From the NCBI GenBank assembly GCA_964468125.1, contig CAYXVF010000081.1:1-27752 (forward strand): a stretch of 27,752 nucleotides of DNA, read 5' to 3'. How positions within the stretch are numbered: position 1 is the first letter of the stretch; each line of letters starts with the position of its first letter. The position numbers and the translations under genes are program-made. A model generated the notes under the pieces. It saw only the letters and a list, made by a program, of their open reading frames with translations, made no database searches and was not told the origin of the DNA. Positions 16,102 to 25,520 of this stretch are shown here, in pieces. Source of the stretch: CAYXVF01 sp964468125 (GTDB lineage: Bacteria > Myxococcota > XYA12-FULL-58-9 > CAYXVF01).

Positions 16102-18252
16102 CTACTCGAGGCTGATCCGCGCGATCGGCTGAATGTTCATGTCGGGCGACAGCTCTTGGTAGGAAAGGACCGCCAAGTGCGGGAACTCGAGCTCCACGAG
16201 CTTCCGGAAGTAGCGGCGAATCTCCATGGTCGTGAGGATCACCGGGTTCTGCGCGGTAGGCGGTAGGTTGCCAACTTCGTTGCGCACTGCGGTAAGGATC
16301 TCCTGGGTGATCTCTGGCTCCAGCGCGAGGTAGGAGCCGCTCTGCGTATGCTGGATCGAGCTGCGCACCGTCTCTTCGATCTGCGGATCCAGTAGATAGA
16401 CAACCAGTGTATTCCCGCCGCGCGTGTACTTGTGCGAGATGTAGCGCTTGAGCGCGTTGCGAACGTACTCGGTCAGCATGACCGTGTCGTTCTCCACTTG
16501 GCCCCATTCCGCGAGCGCCTGCAGGATCGAGCGCAAGTCGCGGATGGAGATCTCTTCTTCCACCAGACGGCGCAGGATGTCCGTGAGCTGGAACGGCGAG
16601 ACCGCTTTTGGAACGACTTCTTTCACGAGCGCGGGGAACGCCTGCTCGAGCTGTTCGAGCATGTTCTGCACCTCTTGAATGCCGACGAACTCCGCTGCGT
16701 TCTTCCGCAGGACGCTCGACAGGTGAAGCACCATGTAGCCGGCCGCATCCCAGGTCGTCAGTCCAGCCTGCTCCGCGATGTTGGCGTACTCCATCGGGAT
16801 CCAGGCACACTCGGAGCCGTTCGCCGGGTTCACCGCTTCCTCACCCTTGATATTCAAGAGGGTCAGGCGGTCGACGGTATCGTTCACGAGGACCTTGTCG
16901 AGCGACACGTTGCCGGAGACGAGGGGGATTTCGTTGATCATGATGATGTAGGTGCCGTCCGGCAGGTCGGTCTCGTTCCCGCGCACGCGAATGCCGGGGA
17001 ATTTCACCCCGAGCTCGTAGAAGAGACCGTCGCGCATCATCGGGACCATTTCGCCCAGGAACTTGTTGCCGCCCGCGGTGTCCTCGACCAGCGGAATCAG
17101 GTTGGCTGCGACTTCGAGGGCGATCGGGGTGACGACCGGCAGCATCTGCTGCGCCTGACCCTCCTGTTTCTTCGCCGCTTCGATCTGTTTGGCGCGGGTC
17201 TCTTCGCCCTGCGCCTGAACTTCGTTGCTGGGACCGTCTTCGCCGTCGAAGTTGCCCACCTTCGAGCGCATCAAGGCGTAGGCGACGACGCCGACCAAGC
17301 CGGACATGGCGAAGAAGGGCACGGTGGGGAGGCCCGGGATGAGTCCGATCCCTGCGAGCAATCCGGCGGCGATGGCAAAGGCTTTGGGCTGAGCCAAGAC
17401 CTGCGTCGAGATGTCCTTACCGAGGTGCGAGTCTTCTTCTTCCGCCGAGACGCGCGTGACGATCAGACCGGCGGTCATCGAGCCCAAGAGCGCGGGGATT
17501 TGGGAGACCAGACCATCGCCGATGGTCAAGATGCCGTAGCGCTGCACCGCTTCGCCCGCGGACATTTCCATCATCAAGACCCCGATGATGATGCCCGCGA
17601 CGATGTTGACCGCGGTGATGATCAAGCCCGCGACCGCGTCGCCTTTGACGAACTTCATCGCACCGTCCATCGAGCCGAACAGCTGCGACTCGCGGTTCAG
17701 CTCTTGCCGCTTCTTGCGCGCCTCGTCCAAGTCGAAGGCGCCGGCGCGCAGATCCGCATCGATCGACATCTGCTTGCCGGGCATCGCATCGAGGGTGAAG
17801 CGTGCGGCAACCTCTGCGACGCGCTCCGAGCCCTTCGCGATCACGAGAAACTGAATGATGGTGATGATCAGGAAGATCACCGCACCGACGACGAAGTTGC
17901 CGCGAACGACGAAGGAGCCGAAGGATTCGATGACCTCACCGGCATCCGCCTGCAGCAGAATGAGTCGCGTGGTGGACACGTTGAGCGCCAGACGAAAGAG
18001 CGTCGTGATCAGAAGAATCGTGGGGTAGGCGGAGAGCTTCAGGGGCGAGGAGATGTAGATCGCGATCATCATCATCGAGACGGCGATCGTGACGTTCAGC
18101 ACCAATAGGAGGTCCATGATGAACGTCGGCAGCGGAACGATCATCATTCCGACCACGCCGACGACGAGGGCGGCGAGGAGAATGTCCGAGTAGCGTTTGG
18201 AGACTTCTTTGAAGTCCCCGCCTCCGGTCATGAGGGCGATCAGCTGGTTCAT
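16102..18252 (-). CDS. sctV: Type III secretion export gate protein SctV
   Basis: SctV forms the nonameric cytoplasmic ring and inner-membrane gate of the type III export apparatus. The 716-aa protein has a membrane half (residues about 20-335) and a cytoplasmic half (about 390-716) joined by a charged, Gln-rich linker. Several positions favour the virulence-type SctV over flagellar FlhA: 'ITIIQFLVIAKGSERVAEVAARFTLDAMPGKQMSIDADLRAG' where FlhA has INF, GA(E/G)R and QMAIDADLNAG, 'GSMDGAMKFVKGDA' where FlhA has GASKFV, and 'VLSYQELSPDMNIQPI' at the C-terminus. 'YGILTIGDGLVSQIPALL' is shared by both. No other type III gene is in this window. It is divergent from the DUF192 gene across 95 bp. Confidence 0.9.
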   Translation of the reverse strand: MNQLIALMTGGGDFKEVSKRYSDILLAALVVGVVGMMIVPLPTFIMDLLLVLNVTIAVSMMMIAIYISSPLKLSAYPTILLITTLFRLALNVSTTRLILLQADAGEVIESFGSFVVRGNFVVGAVIFLIITIIQFLVIAKGSERVAEVAARFTLDAMPGKQMSIDADLRAGAFDLDEARKKRQELNRESQLFGSMDGAMKFVKGDAVAGLIITAVNIVAGIIIGVLMMEMSAGEAVQRYGILTIGDGLVSQIPALLGSMTAGLIVTRVSAEEEDSHLGKDISTQVLAQPKAFAIAAGLLAGIGLIPGLPTVPFFAMSGLVGVVAYALMRSKVGNFDGEDGPSNEVQAQGEETRAKQIEAAKKQEGQAQQMLPVVTPIALEVAANLIPLVEDTAGGNKFLGEMVPMMRDGLFYELGVKFPGIRVRGNETDLPDGTYIIMINEIPLVSGNVSLDKVLVNDTVDRLTLLNIKGEEAVNPANGSECAWIPMEYANIAEQAGLTTWDAAGYMVLHLSSVLRKNAAEFVGIQEVQNMLEQLEQAFPALVKEVVPKAVSPFQLTDILRRLVEEEISIRDLRSILQALAEWGQVENDTVMLTEYVRNALKRYISHKYTRGGNTLVVYLLDPQIEETVRSSIQHTQSGSYLALEPEITQEILTAVRNEVGNLPPTAQNPVILTTMEIRRYFRKLVELEFPHLAVLSYQELSPDMNIQPIARISLE

Positions 18253-18347
18253 GTCGTTTTTGGTGGTCCCGCGGTGTAGGTCAGAGGAAGTGTGACCGGC
18301 GACCCTTGGAACGTCAAGCCGGTGAAGGCAGGGTAGTGTTTTGACCG

Positions 18348-18698
18348 ATGGACCCGGTGGTGAATGTGAAGGTGTTTTCGACGCTCTGGGAGCGAACGCG
18401 CGGACTGATCGGGCGCCCGGTTCCGGCCCAGGGCTCGGGGGTCCTGATCGAGAGATGCCGGCAGGTGCACACCTTTTTCATGCGCTATCCGATCGACGTC
18501 GTACACTTGGATGCAACGGGGACGGTCCTTCGGGTCCTCACGCTCGGGCCCTGGAGGGTCGGTCCTTGGATTGGCCGGAGCCGCTCCGTGCTCGAGATGG
18601 CCGCCGGGGAAGCTTTTCGCCTGGGTATTGTGAGGGGCGTTCAGCCCTCCTTGATCACTCCTGGGCCGCGTGTTAGCACGCAAAATTCGAGGGTTTAG
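18348..18698 (+). CDS. DUF192 family protein
   Basis: The 116-aa protein matches DUF192 (PF02643, COG1430): 'STLWERTRGLIGRPVP' near the N-terminus, 'GVLIERCRQVHTFFMRYPIDVVHLDATG' in the middle, then 'LGPWRVGPWIGRSRSVLEMAAGEAFRLGI'. The family is a small beta-rich fold of unknown function; many members are exported, but this one has no signal peptide. It stands 37 bp upstream of the PP2C gene and probably shares its transcript, and it is divergent from sctV. A link with secretion is not shown by the sequence. Confidence 0.87.
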   Translation: MDPVVNVKVFSTLWERTRGLIGRPVPAQGSGVLIERCRQVHTFFMRYPIDVVHLDATGTVLRVLTLGPWRVGPWIGRSRSVLEMAAGEAFRLGIVRGVQPSLITPGPRVSTQNSRV

Positions 18699-18735
18699 AC
18701 CTACGCCGCTGAATGAACCCGATGCGAGCACGCCG

Positions 18736-19500
18736 ATGAAGATCCGCTACGCCGGCAGCACCCATGTCGGAATGAAGCGGTCCCACAACGAGGACAACTT
18801 CTTCCTGTTGGCGGAGGAGAATCTCTACATCGTCGCCGACGGCATGGGAGGGCACGCCTCCGGCGAGGTCGCCTCGCAGATCGCCGTCGAAACCCTCGCC
18901 AATTTCTTCATCGATACCTCCCGCGACCGGGAAATCACCTGGCCCTACAAGGAAGACCGCCAGCTCACCTACGACGAGAATCGACTGGTCACTGGGGTCA
19001 AGCTCGCAAATCGCAGGGTCTACGAGACCGCTCAGAGCGATGCGCGCTACCGCGGCATGGGCACCACCATCGTTTGCCTCGTTTGCGGCTCCACTGGCGC
19101 CTATCTTGGACACGTCGGCGATTCGCGGGGCTACAAGGTCGGCGCCGAGGGGATCGAGCAGCTCACCGAGGACCACTCGCTCCTCAACGACTACCTCAAG
19201 GTGCACAAGCTCACAGCGGAGGAGATCGAGCATTTTCCCCACAAGAACGTGATCGTTCGCGCTCTTGGGATGAAAGAAGCGGTTGCCGTCGATGTCTACC
19301 GCCTCGAGCCCAAACCCGGTGAAGTCTACTTGCTGTGCTCGGATGGCCTCAGCGGCATGATCACCGACGATGAGATTCGCGCGACGGTGGAAGAGCATCG
19401 TCCGGACCTGGAAAAGACCTGCCAGTCGTTGATCGCCCGGGCCAACGGCAACGGCGGGGTCGACAACATCACCTGCGTGCTTGTCGAATTCAGCGACTGA
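18736..19500 (+). CDS. PP2C-family (PPM) serine/threonine protein phosphatase
   Basis: This 254-aa cytoplasmic phosphatase removes phosphate from Ser or Thr using two metal ions, usually opposing Hanks-type kinases. Motifs: 'KRSHNEDNFFL' (14-24), 'YIVADGMGGHASGEVAS' with metal ligands around Asp35 (31-47), 'GMGTTIVCLV', 'GHVGDSRGYKV', 'YLLCSDGLSGMITDDEI' and 'GGVDNITCVLVEF' at the end. The frame is open for 22 codons upstream, overlapping the DUF192 gene, but the ATG at 18736 leads directly into the conserved 'IRYAGSTHVGMKRSHNED'. No kinase is present in the window. PP2C genes are frequent in Myxococcota, which have many Hanks-type kinases. Confidence 0.95.
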   Translation: MKIRYAGSTHVGMKRSHNEDNFFLLAEENLYIVADGMGGHASGEVASQIAVETLANFFIDTSRDREITWPYKEDRQLTYDENRLVTGVKLANRRVYETAQSDARYRGMGTTIVCLVCGSTGAYLGHVGDSRGYKVGAEGIEQLTEDHSLLNDYLKVHKLTAEEIEHFPHKNVIVRALGMKEAVAVDVYRLEPKPGEVYLLCSDGLSGMITDDEIRATVEEHRPDLEKTCQSLIARANGNGGVDNITCVLVEFSD

Positions 19501-19542
19501 GCCGCGAGATTCTCGCTTACAAAACGGTTAATCCGTTCGTGA

Positions 19543-19571
19543 TTGGTCGAAGCGCGGGATGGATGTTTAAT
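19543..19571 (+). promoter_or_regulatory. Candidate sigma-70-type promoter in the gap before rpoH
   Basis: TTGGTC at 19543-19548 is separated by 17 bp from TTTAAT at 19566-19571 (five of six matches to TATAAT). A transcript would start near 19578. It lies in the 462-bp, AT-richer gap between the PP2C and rpoH genes, about 390 bp before the rpoH start, so it would make either a long rpoH leader or a separate RNA. The -35 match is only partial. Confidence 0.4.
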
Positions 19572-19698
19572 ACTCAGTTAAGCGCAGAATCGCCCAAAAC
19601 GTGATTGAAAACGTAGGGTTGAGAGCCCCTTGACAGGGCGAATTGGGCGTTTGGGAGCGTTTTGATGAGCGGTTTTGTGGGCGGATTCCAGGCCCCTC

Positions 19699-19746
19699 GA
19701 TCTCCGGAAAATATCGATGGAGATCATCGAACGAATCGATTTTTCT
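19699..19746 (+). promoter_or_regulatory. Two overlapping, mutually exclusive hairpins, one followed by a T-run
   Basis: GATCTCC (19699-19705) pairs perfectly with GGAGATC (19719-19725). ATCGAT at 19713-19718 can instead pair with ATCGAT at 19735-19740, which is directly followed by TTTTCT. The left arm of the second stem lies in the loop of the first, and the right arm of the first lies in the loop of the second, so the two interfere. This resembles an attenuator or small-RNA end. Apart from this and the promoter candidate, the 19501-19962 gap shows an AACGG/CCGTT hairpin (19523-19537) and repeated CGTGATTG words, with no convincing gene. Confidence 0.35.
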
Positions 19747-19962
19747 AAATATGCGCCGATTTGACGCCGAATTTGTTATTTCACGGGCATGCAGAAAAAT
19801 CGTCAGTCACACCCGATTCCGCTTGACCCTTTGGGCGGTTTGAACGAATCTCTACCTCGGATGCCGGACTGGGAATTGACCGAATCGGCGCAGTTGAACG
19901 GTTTTGATCGCTTGCATGCTTGGCTGAGTAGTTAGCAGCGAGCTGAAAAAGGGAGAGAGTAA

Positions 19963-20832
<870 letters not shown>

Positions 20833-20838
20833 ATAAAC

Positions 20839-20859
20839 CTCAGCCGCTGCTTCGCTGAG
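20839..20859 (-). terminator. Hairpin between convergent rpoH and the collagen-like lipoprotein gene
   Basis: CTCAGC (20839-20844) pairs with GCTGAG (20854-20859) around a nine-base loop. Read on the minus strand it is followed by GTTTATTC, a weak T-rich tail, so it could end the lipoprotein transcript. It also begins six bases after the rpoH stop, so it could serve both genes. Confidence 0.35.
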
Positions 20860-22576
20860 TGAAATGAACGGAGCCGGGCCTTCCTTCTCGACCGGGGGGC
20901 CCGGACTCTCCATTCGCTCCGTCGTCTCCGTCCCTTCCATCGCTCCCGCTGCTCAAGTCGCAGCTCGAGTCGCCGCTTCCGCCTGAGCCGCCGTCTCCTC
21001 CCTCGCCGCCTTCGCCGCCTCGACCCCCGCGGCCACCACGTCCAGCGCGCGACACGAACCACACTGCGGCCGCATCCGAGAGCCGTTCACATTGCGTCTG
21101 ACATCGCAGAGAGACGGTGATCGTTCCCCCGTCGCCGCCGGGTCCTCCCTTCTCACCGTCCTCTCCGTCGCTTCCGTCCGAGCCGTCGTCACCGTCTTCT
21201 GCCTTTGTGCTCGGGCAGGAGGCATCGCTCCCGTCCGAGCCGTCGCTCCCGTCGCTTCCGTCGCTTCCGTCTTCGCCGGCGTAGCCGGGTCCCCCCTGGC
21301 TCACGACGAGCGGGGCTCGCGGAGCACCGAGTGGCACGAGTAGCCAACGTTGTGGCCGGCTCGCCTCGCTCAGATTCACCACGTGCACCACTGCGAGATC
21401 GCCGACCGCGTTCACGACGACCGATAGATCCGGCCCGCGGCTGCTCATGTCACCGTAGTAGACGACCGGTTCGAGACCGGCGACGTCGATGGCTACGGGC
21501 ACCGTGCCGATCGCGAGCTGGCCGAAACGAAGGGTGAGTCGCGAGCCGCGTTGGACGAGCTCCACGAGGTCGGCTGCAACGAGTGCTCCGTCGAGAACGA
21601 GATGACCATCAGAATCGAAGCGGCCCACGCGCGGCTGAATGGAGAGCTCACGAGCGGCGACGCAGGGCGACGGATCATTCGCGGGCAGTCGTTCGCACAA
21701 GGTCACCGGACGGGAAATCCCCAGGACGTCGAGCTCGAGGTCGAGGGCCCCCGACTGCGCGATCAGAATGCGCTGGCTCGGGCCGTCGAGAGTGAGCTCC
21801 AGGCGCAGGGGAGCTCCCGTGGCAGTACGCACTCCGCGGACGCGGGTCATGGAAAGATCGATCGTGTTGCTGCCGCGCTCGCGCATGCGCTGCCGGACCG
21901 TCTCAGGGACCGCGCGCACTTCGGGGAAAGGAGACGTGGCGATCGCGACCTCTAGCGTGCGCTCCTTGGCGACGGCGCGCAGGGTCGTGTCCGGGAGCCA
22001 ACGGCCGAGCGCCCGAAGCATTTCGAGATCGTCGAGGGCCTTCACTGTGGCTGCGTCAACGGAGATGCCGTTGAGTCGTCCGAGTTGGAGCTCGGTTCGG
22101 TCGCGAAGCGCGCGAATCGTTGCATCGCTCGGCCCATCGGCAAGGGCCGTCGCGAGCCTCGGGAGAAGTGCCGCGCTCGGGGGGCGGTCCTGGCCATGGA
22201 GGAGCACGGCCTCGGCGAGGGCGACCCGAGCCCGCGGATTGCCCGCCTGCAGGAGCTCGGTCACCACCGGGTCCAGGTAGCGCTCGGGCGCGGTCTCCAC
22301 CAACCGCTGCCAGCACTGCGCCGCAGTGGCCAGCGGGAGCTTGCCTTCCTCGACCGCATCGGTCAGCGCCGTGACCACAGATGAATCCAGCACCACGCCC
22401 GTGGGCCCGTCGTGGGCGCAAACCAAGACGTTGCCAGGATGGAGCGAGAGATAATGCACGAGTGCGCCGCCAGGATCGGTCTGCGCATCGCGCTGGAGGT
22501 CGAGATAGGTGTAGCGCCGATCGGAGTAGCCGCGTGCACACCCCAGCGCCAACAGGGATACTAGGGCGCATCTCAC
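20840..22576 (-). CDS. Lipoprotein with C-terminal collagen-like GXY blocks
   Basis: The 578-aa product is chosen from the GTG at 22576, which gives a short signal 'VRCALVSLLALGC' with a clear lipobox; the frame is open for 70 more codons but they look non-coding. Residues 14-425 are of no recognised family: a helical, HEAT-like stretch (about 50-180) and then a beta-rich part. From residue 428 come four blocks of seven or eight Gly-X-Y triplets separated by Cys-containing linkers. GPP, GRE and GEK triplets are present, as in bacterial collagen-like proteins. It sits downstream of another lipoprotein gene on the same strand. Surface display is inferred; function is unknown. Confidence 0.8.
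   Translation of the reverse strand: MRCALVSLLALGCARGYSDRRYTYLDLQRDAQTDPGGALVHYLSLHPGNVLVCAHDGPTGVVLDSSVVTALTDAVEEGKLPLATAAQCWQRLVETAPERYLDPVVTELLQAGNPRARVALAEAVLLHGQDRPPSAALLPRLATALADGPSDATIRALRDRTELQLGRLNGISVDAATVKALDDLEMLRALGRWLPDTTLRAVAKERTLEVAIATSPFPEVRAVPETVRQRMRERGSNTIDLSMTRVRGVRTATGAPLRLELTLDGPSQRILIAQSGALDLELDVLGISRPVTLCERLPANDPSPCVAARELSIQPRVGRFDSDGHLVLDGALVAADLVELVQRGSRLTLRFGQLAIGTVPVAIDVAGLEPVVYYGDMSSRGPDLSVVVNAVGDLAVVHVVNLSEASRPQRWLLVPLGAPRAPLVVSQGGPGYAGEDGSDGSDGSDGSDGSDASCPSTKAEDGDDGSDGSDGEDGEKGGPGGDGGTITVSLRCQTQCERLSDAAAVWFVSRAGRGGRGGRGGEGGEGGDGGSGGSGDSSCDLSSGSDGRDGDDGANGESGPPGREGRPGSVHFTQRSSG
20876..21295 (-). repeat. Collagen-like Gly-X-Y coding repeats
   Basis: Four coding blocks (8, 7, 8 and 8 triplets in protein order) of mainly GSD, GED, GRG, GEG, GDG and GSG are encoded here. 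They are interrupted by three linkers, each carrying at least one Cys (ASCPSTKAED; a 29-residue linker with two Cys; DSSCDLSS). Near-identical GSD codons in the first block make a local TCC/TCG-rich tandem repeat in the DNA, a likely site of length change. Confidence 0.8.
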
Positions 22577-22757
22577 AACTCCGGACCGAGCCAGCGCCGA
22601 GAGACGCGTCGCGAGGGCGGCGCGCGCAGGCTGTCGACACCGCAGTCGTATCCTGTGATACGGCGAGGATGGCGGCAGTCGAGCACGACGGCCGCAGCAG
22701 CGGATCTCGGGGTCTGGCGACGGGAGGGGGTGTGAGATGTGCCCTAGCGCCAGGGCT

Positions 22758-23765
22758 CTAGTTGTAGAGACGTTCCACCGCCACATCGATCGCTCGCGGG
22801 TAGAGGGGTTCTTCGTTCAGCACGGTGGCCTTGCTTCGACCTTCGCTGCTCTGAGTTCGGGTGTTCACCTGATGCAGCGTAATGACGAGCGTGTCGCCTA
22901 ATACACCCACGTGGCCGGTGAGAATGTGCTCCACGCCCAAAGCACCCGCGATTTCGGCGGCGCACGTGACGTCGTCGCATCCGAGGGCGTCCTTGAGCTG
23001 TTCGTGGTCGAGGAGGGCACGTATGTCGTTGTGTCCCACGATGCGCTGAGGGCTGCGCTCGTCCATGGCCACGACCAGGAGCTCGTCGAGGACGGAGAGG
23101 ACGCGCTCATCGATCGCTTCGCCTCGCAGCGGCAAGACGGCGATCGCTTCCTCGTTCGTCGAGCTGATGGGATCGCGGTCGACGGGAGCCGGGCGAATGG
23201 TTGCGCGCGCGAGTAGCTCGTCCGTCGCGCTACGCAGGGCCCGGTGGGACGCGCGACCGAGCATCGGGATCAAATCTTCGCCGCGCCAGCTCTGTTCGAG
23301 CCCCTCGTAGCGGCCGGAGACGCGGGCGAGAACGCGTCCCTCGCGCTCGAGGCGCAAACGGTAATCGATGTCGAAGCGCATCTCGCGTCGGATCTCGTCG
23401 GGCCCCAGCGGCACGTTTCCGGTCTTGATGGGCTCGGGACGAAAGGTTTCGAGCACGAGCGACAGCGTGCTGGGGTCGGGCTCCGGGGCCACAGTGACCG
23501 ACACGAACCCTTCGCCGAGCCCCGCTCGTAGGGCCTGTAGCACCGAGCTCTGGAACTTCGAGACCTCGAGGCGCGGCAGGAGAGCGGCCTCCATCAGAAG
23601 CCGATCGGGCACGGTCGGGCTGACGACCAGGGTGATCGCCTCGGCGCGGTAGAGCGTCGGTGTCAGCGCGATCGGCTCGATCCGCACCTGCGGTGGCTCG
23701 GGAACGCTGGTGCGGCAGGCAGCGAGGAGGGTCAAAGAGCCGAGAAGAAGAATGAATTTTCGCAT
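22758..23765 (-). CDS. Lipoprotein with TolB/CsgG-like N-terminal-type domain near its C-terminus
   Basis: The 335-aa protein starts with a lipoprotein signal 'MRKFILLLGSLTLLAAC' (Cys17). Residues about 40-200 are a beta-rich region of unknown family. Residues about 215-320 ('AIAVLPLRGEAIDERVLSVLDELLVVAM', 'ALGCDDVTCAAEIAGALGVEHILTGHVGVLGD') match the TolB-N/CsgG-like alpha-beta domain common in Myxococcota lipoproteins, where 'CDD..C..EI..ALG' is a frequent signature. GGGAG precedes the ATG closely. It lies 181 bp upstream of the collagen-like lipoprotein gene on the same strand, so the pair may form an outer-membrane assembly. This is inference from proximity. Confidence 0.75.
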   Translation of the reverse strand: MRKFILLLGSLTLLAACRTSVPEPPQVRIEPIALTPTLYRAEAITLVVSPTVPDRLLMEAALLPRLEVSKFQSSVLQALRAGLGEGFVSVTVAPEPDPSTLSLVLETFRPEPIKTGNVPLGPDEIRREMRFDIDYRLRLEREGRVLARVSGRYEGLEQSWRGEDLIPMLGRASHRALRSATDELLARATIRPAPVDRDPISSTNEEAIAVLPLRGEAIDERVLSVLDELLVVAMDERSPQRIVGHNDIRALLDHEQLKDALGCDDVTCAAEIAGALGVEHILTGHVGVLGDTLVITLHQVNTRTQSSEGRSKATVLNEEPLYPRAIDVAVERLYN

Positions 23766-23885
23766 GATCTCCCGATTCTACGACGCGCCGACGGCGGCGA
23801 GGATTCTACTGGTATCGCATTCCTCTGGGCCAGGCGTCCCGGTTCTGACTCCGCTTCCGAGGGCGGCGGCTTCTGTCCAAAGCCC

Positions 23886-25520
23886 GTGGAATCCGGTTAT
23901 GCTGCCCACGTGACCGCGATTCGACGAGGCAACGCCCTCAACCGATACCGAACCGACGCACCCAACCTCGGCAAAGGGGGCTCCGGCCGCGCGTCGGGAA
24001 CCCTCGGCCAGGCACCGATCAAAGAGAAGTCTCGCTTTCCCGCGGACCCCGCCGCCGAGCTCATGCCCGCCGCCGAATTTCTGGGGCACGAGCCCGACTT
24101 CCCGGCGATTCTCGAGAGCTTCGAGGGGAGCCCCTTTGACCCGGCTCGGCGAAAGGTACTCGGTCGCCTGATGGGGGTCTTCGCCATGGACTACCAGGGC
24201 GCCCGAACCGAAGAGCGGCGTTTTTTGAAACGCTTGCTCGCCGCGCGCAACGCCCGCGAGGGTTATGCCGCAAATCGGGCACTGCATCTGTGTGGCGTGA
24301 CTCATGCGATCCGCAGGACTCTCGCCCTCGGGGTCGCCGAGGCCCGGCAGTCGCATGGACCCATTCGTGGGTTCTTGGGGGCGGTGCAGGCACGGATTGC
24401 CGCGACGACCTTTCAGATGCTCGGCCCCGAGTCACGCGAGCTGTTGTGGTCCACGCTGACTCTGGCTGGCACAGGCGCGGACGGGGCCGTTCTCGAGGGT
24501 GCGGACCCGGTGATCGAACGGGCCTTGGTTCTCAAGGCGTTGGCCGCGCGGCGTCACCGGGTGGGACCTTGGTGCAAGGATGGGCCCGCCGCCGTCGAAG
24601 AAGTGGTGCAGTTCGCCCGCGAAATCCGCGGGGCGATGCTGGAGGAGCTGGCGGCCAAGACCTCCCTCGAGCCGATCGATGCGAGTCTTCAGGACCCGGT
24701 AGCCTTCGATGCGTCCGCAGTGCCGGAGCGCGCCTGGGCTGAGATCGACCCGGTCTTCGCCTGGGGGCGAAACGGTCGCAGCGCGGTGGTCGCCAAGGGG
24801 CGGGCAACGGACCTCGACCCTTGGGAGGTGCTTCCGGAGCTCGAGCGGTCGCCCTTGTTGGAGCGGCCTCGAGTGCACCAGGCACTCGCGGAAGCGCGGG
24901 CCAAGAAGGGGCATCCGCTCGTGCGGCACGCGCACGAGGCGCTCACCCGCTTCATCACCGGCTTCGAGCTCGATGCGCGGGGAAAAGACGATCTCGTGCT
25001 CGCTTTCCGGGTGATCGAGGAGCATGGTTTCGACTTTGCGCCCCGCGACGCGATCGACGCGATCCGCGCCGATTCGATGGGGATCTACCGCTTCGACGCC
25101 GCGCGCGCCTTGAGCGACATCTTGAGCCGCTACACCGGCGCGACCTACGTGCGTCGGGTGTTCTCGGACCAGTTGACCGCGGGGGGCGATCCGATGACGC
25201 AGATCGCCCTCTCCTTGGACGCGGGCATGCCGGTTCCCATGACCCTCCAGCAACTTCGCAAGGAGCGCTACCGAGCGCTCTCCGTCTTGGACAGCCAAAC
25301 GGTGGAGGGGCGGCGGCGCGACTACAAACTGCGGGTCGCCGAGCCCGCCGGAGAGCTCGACGCGTTCGTGCTCGGGTCCATGCTGCTCCAGCCCGAGCTC
25401 CCGGAGGCCTTCGGCAAACGCACGCGCGCAGATGCCTATCTCGCGCCCGCCGCCCTCGATCTTCTCGCTCCGCCCTTTGGCATCCCCTTTGTGAACCTGG
25501 GGATCGAGGACCAGCTATGA
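23886..25520 (+). CDS. Unrecognised 544-aa soluble protein
   Basis: No family is recognised. The frame is strongly coding, with GC-rich third positions. There is no signal peptide or membrane helix. Helical, charged segments dominate, with 'EERRFLKRLLAARNAREGYAANRALHLCGVTHAIRRTLALG' near residue 110-150 and 'DVAFDASAVPERAWAEIDPVFAWG'-type acidic stretches in the middle. The C-terminal part includes 'DPMTQIALSLDAGMPVPMTLQQLRKERYRALSVLD'. The start is uncertain: GTG at 23886 or GTG at 23910, neither with a good ribosome site. It overlaps the next gene as ATGA, so the two are translationally coupled. It is divergent from the TolB-like lipoprotein across 120 bp. Confidence 0.65.
   Translation: MESGYAAHVTAIRRGNALNRYRTDAPNLGKGGSGRASGTLGQAPIKEKSRFPADPAAELMPAAEFLGHEPDFPAILESFEGSPFDPARRKVLGRLMGVFAMDYQGARTEERRFLKRLLAARNAREGYAANRALHLCGVTHAIRRTLALGVAEARQSHGPIRGFLGAVQARIAATTFQMLGPESRELLWSTLTLAGTGADGAVLEGADPVIERALVLKALAARRHRVGPWCKDGPAAVEEVVQFAREIRGAMLEELAAKTSLEPIDASLQDPVAFDASAVPERAWAEIDPVFAWGRNGRSAVVAKGRATDLDPWEVLPELERSPLLERPRVHQALAEARAKKGHPLVRHAHEALTRFITGFELDARGKDDLVLAFRVIEEHGFDFAPRDAIDAIRADSMGIYRFDAARALSDILSRYTGATYVRRVFSDQLTAGGDPMTQIALSLDAGMPVPMTLQQLRKERYRALSVLDSQTVEGRRRDYKLRVAEPAGELDAFVLGSMLLQPELPEAFGKRTRADAYLAPAALDLLAPPFGIPFVNLGIEDQL

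Noticed and set aside
16432..18108. 558-aa open frame on the plus strand
   Set aside because: It is antisense to sctV, and its His/Asp/Arg-rich composition is an artefact of the opposite strand.
16102..18252. FlhA, flagellar export gate
   Set aside because: Residues at the usual discriminating positions (GAMKFV, QMSIDADLRAG, IQFLVIAKGSERV) follow SctV and differ from FlhA.
19643..19843. 66-aa frame in the gap before rpoH
   Set aside because: Codon use is unlike neighbouring genes, there is no ribosome binding site or family, and it overlaps the hairpins.
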